In this document: piece by piece, positions 33,595 to 35,578 of the stretch
Layout of the letters: each line of letters begins with the position of its first letter
How positions within the stretch are numbered: position 1 is the first letter of the stretch
NCBI GenBank assembly: GCA_002787535.1
Contig: PCXB01000059.1
Span: 1 to 35,578 of the forward strand
Source: Deltaproteobacteria bacterium CG11_big_fil_rev_8_21_14_0_20_45_16
GTDB taxonomy: Bacteria; Bdellovibrionota; UBA2394
Reading direction: 5' to 3'
DNA: 35,578 bases
Program-made: the position numbers and the translations under genes
The notes under the pieces: model-generated
What the model was told of the DNA's origin: nothing
The model's database searches: none
What the model saw: only the letters and a program-made list of their open reading frames with translations

Positions 33595-34209
33595 ATGGAA
33601 TCTGTCTGTACGATTGGATCATTTGCGGCAACCTTCTGGGGTTGGCCACTAGTCTCGCTAATAATTTTTTTCACTTTGATAAAACTATACCGAACAAATT
33701 TCTCCAACCTTTTTGATCGCATTAGAAGTGGAAGCGGATTTGGCATTACTGTTGAACTGGAAGGACGTAAAGAGGCTCAACTTTCTGTTGCCGGTGAAGA
33801 AGATACCGTTGGCCCTGAGGTCTCTGAAATTGAGAAATATATTAAAGACAATCCGAGTCTCGTTTTAAAAGAATATCTACAGCTTCGAAACACTGCCCAC
33901 TTTGAGCGCTGTTTCAATTTAATTTTTGGTACGCAGATTCGTCTTATCGAAGATTTGGAATCCAGAGGATCGGCAGGGGCTTCATACGTTGATCTATTTA
34001 AGTATTATTCAGTATTTTCTGAAGCTATCGGTGGAACAAAAACACAATATGCCGATTACATTGGATTCTTAATTAACTATTGTGCGTTTGTTGCCTACGA
34101 GCGTAAGTCAGATAGTGACATCACCGTAAGGATTACTCCGTACGGCGAAGATTTTCTTTCGTATCTTCGAATACAATACAAAGATAGCTATTTGAGTAAA
34201 GGTCTATAG
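33595..34209 (+). CDS. Single-TM hypothetical protein in the integrative element
   Basis: The product of about 204 residues starts with one membrane segment (FWGWPLVSLIIFFTLIKLY) followed by a cytosolic basic/serine-rich stretch and a soluble helical domain. The last 70 residues (FLINYCAFVAYERK, ITPYGEDFLSYLR) look like a winged-helix-type end as seen in many element-borne proteins, but no family is recognised. It lies between the toxin-antitoxin pair and the broken gene, on the same strand, where defence genes are common. No function is assigned. Confidence 0.55.
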   Translation: MESVCTIGSFAATFWGWPLVSLIIFFTLIKLYRTNFSNLFDRIRSGSGFGITVELEGRKEAQLSVAGEEDTVGPEVSEIEKYIKDNPSLVLKEYLQLRNTAHFERCFNLIFGTQIRLIEDLESRGSAGASYVDLFKYYSVFSEAIGGTKTQYADYIGFLINYCAFVAYERKSDSDITVRITPYGEDFLSYLRIQYKDSYLSKGL

Positions 34210-34244
34210 AGATTGGTGCCGTTAACTTTAGTACTGAGAGTAAA

Positions 34245-34730
34245 ATGACCGATCGAGGGAAGCCATTTCAAAGTTAGATAGAATATTGGAATGAAATACT
34301 CCCCAAGCTTGATCAAGACATCAATCAACGTCGAGTGCTTGAAGCCGAACAATATATTATCGCATCGCTGGGATTCTTTTCTTTTGTGACGGAGGATCTT
34401 CACAAAAAAGTGGCGAAGTATAAAGATGTTTCGCACTCGCTTTATCCTCTAATCATTGAAAGCCAAGATATTCTTCGAGGTTGCTTTGCGAGCCAATCAC
34501 ATTTGATATTGGCCACTTCAGCATTTAACTTACGGGCAATTTTTGAAATTCGGGCAAACATGAAATACATATTTAGCCACAGCCACCCCACTGAAATGGG
34601 CAATCGTCTAATTGATTTTATAGAGTATGAAAAATTGGTGGGAACAGATTCTTCGCCGTTAATGACTAGTCCAGACGCGGCAACCCTTGAATCTTTCGCG
34701 ACGACGCATTCCTTACAGTCCAACACTTGG
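34245..34730 (+). pseudogene. Broken gene with HEPN/DUF5677-like pattern
   Basis: From ATG 34245 the frame is interrupted after ten codons by TAG (34275-34277) and then stays open with coding-like sequence (IEYWNEILPKLDQDINQRRV). The longest frame counts from GTG 34335. The region FNLRAIFEIRANMKYIFSHS, then PTEMGNRLIDFIEYEKL, resembles DUF5677-type helical proteins of accessory elements. Near 34720-34740 the reading dissolves into a basic nonsense tail and recombinase sequence takes over in the +1 frame, so the 3' half of the gene is missing. A deletion joining this gene to the truncated recombinase is the simplest reading. The family call is tentative. Confidence 0.55.
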
Positions 34731-35406
34731 GTACACGAAGCTTCGCGAAATAAGAGAAGATGTTTCTTTTTGGGAACGAAAAGACGCAGAAGATTTCTTA
34801 TCTTTCATGAATGAAAAGTATCCAGCGGGTTCAACGAAACGATGGATCTATACTGTTTATCTTTTGGCCTTAAACTCTGGCCTACGAGCCGGAGAAATTT
34901 GGGGCTTGAAGTTCGAAGACATTAAACAGGACGGGGAAGTTCTACACATTCAACGTCAGTTTGATCGGGTACATCGAGACTTTCGAACGACTAAAGGAAA
35001 AACTTCGCGATTAGTCCCTTGTAACGAGAATCTTTTTCAAGAGCTGATGGCGCTGAAGCGAACCGATAACCAACCTGAAACTATTTTCTCAGATCGAGAT
35101 AATGGAAATCCGATAGATCATGATAATTTTCGGAAACGAAATTTTGAAATGGATCTAGCGGAATGGGGAGGAAAGAGAATTCGATTTCATGATCTTCGCC
35201 ATACAGCAGCGACTTTAATGATCGCCGATAATTTGGACATTAAAACCGTCCAAGAAATTTGCGGACACAAAGATCTCAAAACGACCTTGAACTACTGGCA
35301 CCTTTTGGGTGAGAAGATCAAACATGCCGCCCGAACGTTTTCTATAAAACATTCGACGACAGCACCAACCACTAAGCCGACTCTTCGACTTATCAAAAAC
35401 GGTTAA
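34687..35406 (+). CDS. Tyrosine recombinase/integrase lacking its N-terminal domain
   Basis: The 239-residue frame contains a complete phage-integrase catalytic domain: Arg67 (NSGLRAGEIWGL), Lys105 (TTKGKTSRLVP), His168 and Arg171 (FHDLRHTAATLM), His194 (CGHKDLKT) and the nucleophile Tyr203 (LNYWHL). Full integrases of this type have about 120-180 more residues with an arm-binding and a SAM-like core-binding domain; only the linker (VSFWERKDAEDFLSFMNEKY) is left here. No ribosome binding site precedes ATG 34687, and the first 20 codons overlap the broken gene in another frame. It sits beside the tRNA-fMet target, as expected for the element's integrase, but is probably inactive on its own. 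Confidence 0.82.
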   Translation: MNLSRRRIPYSPTLGYTKLREIREDVSFWERKDAEDFLSFMNEKYPAGSTKRWIYTVYLLALNSGLRAGEIWGLKFEDIKQDGEVLHIQRQFDRVHRDFRTTKGKTSRLVPCNENLFQELMALKRTDNQPETIFSDRDNGNPIDHDNFRKRNFEMDLAEWGGKRIRFHDLRHTAATLMIADNLDIKTVQEICGHKDLKTTLNYWHLLGEKIKHAARTFSIKHSTTAPTTKPTLRLIKNG

Positions 35407-35446
35407 TCACCAGACTCTTAATTCCTGGAGTTCAAATCTTTCGGAT

Positions 35447-35494
35447 GCTTTCGGGATTTTTCGGAACCTTGTGGACCTTTTGTGGACCCTTCTC
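35447..35494. repeat. GTGGACC-rich repeat, right copy
   Basis: This is the partner of 32542-32589 in the same orientation. It lies between the integrase gene and the tRNA, where arm-type recombination sites are usual. GTGGACC occurs twice, and TCGGA occurs on both sides. Confidence 0.6.
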
Positions 35495-35504
35495 GGATCT
35501 CCAA

Positions 35505-35532
35505 AAAAAGAAAACCGGCTCTAGGCCGGTTT
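35505..35532 (-). terminator. Intrinsic terminator of tRNA-fMet
   Basis: On the minus strand a perfect 8-bp stem (AAACCGGC/GCCGGTTT, 35512-35532, 5-base loop) is followed by a T-rich run (TTTTCTTTTTTT) and lies four bases after the CCA end of the tRNA. Confidence 0.8.
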
Positions 35533-35536
35533 AAAT

Positions 35537-35578
35537 TGGTTGCGGGGGTTAGATTTGAACTAACGACCTTCGGGTTAT
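35537..35578 (-). tRNA. Initiator tRNA-fMet, 3' half (cut by the window end)
   Basis: Read on the minus strand the last 42 bases give the end of the anticodon loop (ATAA), the anticodon-stem strand CCCGA, variable loop AGGTC, T-arm GTTAG-TTCAAAT-CTAAC, acceptor strand CCCCGCA, discriminator A and an encoded CCA. The run of C's in the anticodon stem and the CCCCGCAACCA end match initiator tRNA; the visible loop alone would also allow tRNA-Ile(GAU). The 5' half lies beyond the window. It is the target site of the integrative element. Confidence 0.82.

Overview
The window is a gene-dense bacterial chromosome segment, moderately AT-rich, from a Gram-negative organism: it encodes lipoproteins with lipoboxes, an OmpA-type lipoprotein, TolC/RND tripartite efflux and many exported proteins. 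The mix of gene families (NAGGN osmolyte trio, HupE/UreJ, DUF6488, FG-GAP proteins, RsbRD-like kinase) would suit a Bdellovibrionota or other delta-type proteobacterium. That placement is inference, since no rRNA or other phylogenetic marker gene is present.

Positions 1-10200 hold the end of an FG-GAP beta-propeller protein, a GT4 glycosyltransferase, and a tightly overlapping minus-strand operon (asnO, ngg, M42 peptidase) recognised as the trio for the dipeptide osmolyte N-acetylglutaminylglutamine amide. After these come a P-type ATPase remnant, a Na/Pi cotransporter and an exported hypothetical protein. Positions 10200-13500 hold an exported protein with kinase-like motifs, a small doubtful ORF, a frameshifted subtilisin-like protease and a DUF3147 membrane protein.

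Positions 13500-26900 form a metal-resistance island, most likely for copper. A CsoR-type repressor gene heads csoR-hupE-DUF6488, and a 12-bp-arm palindrome covers its own ribosome binding site. A CusCBA-like efflux operon (TolC, adaptor with metal-binding finger, CusA-type RND pump) diverges from an ECF sigma factor gene that overlaps a six-TM NrsF-like anti-sigma gene. Downstream lie a small exported protein, a haem-binding-domain protein, a multicopper oxidase with a CopB-like tail, and two CDF exporters. Three places carry the same promoter-like signature, TGTCAC-N15-TCGTATT(G/A). Two are back to back between the efflux operon and the sigma gene, and the third is upstream of the small protein/haem/oxidase genes. 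I infer that the ECF factor controls itself, the pump and the oxidase cluster as one regulon.

Positions 26900-32400 hold an OmpA-type lipoprotein, a coiled-coil protein, a response regulator followed by an RsbRD-like histidine kinase that is frameshifted just before its end, an antiporter remnant, and a zinc-ribbon membrane protein whose first CxxC pair is out of frame.

Positions 32414-35578 look like a small, partly decayed integrative element at the initiator tRNA-fMet gene, which is cut by the window end. The same 25 bp occurs inside the tRNA and at 32414-32438. The element carries a toxin/MqsA-like antitoxin pair, an orphan membrane protein, a broken gene fused against an N-terminally truncated tyrosine recombinase, and related GTGGACC-rich repeats near both ends.
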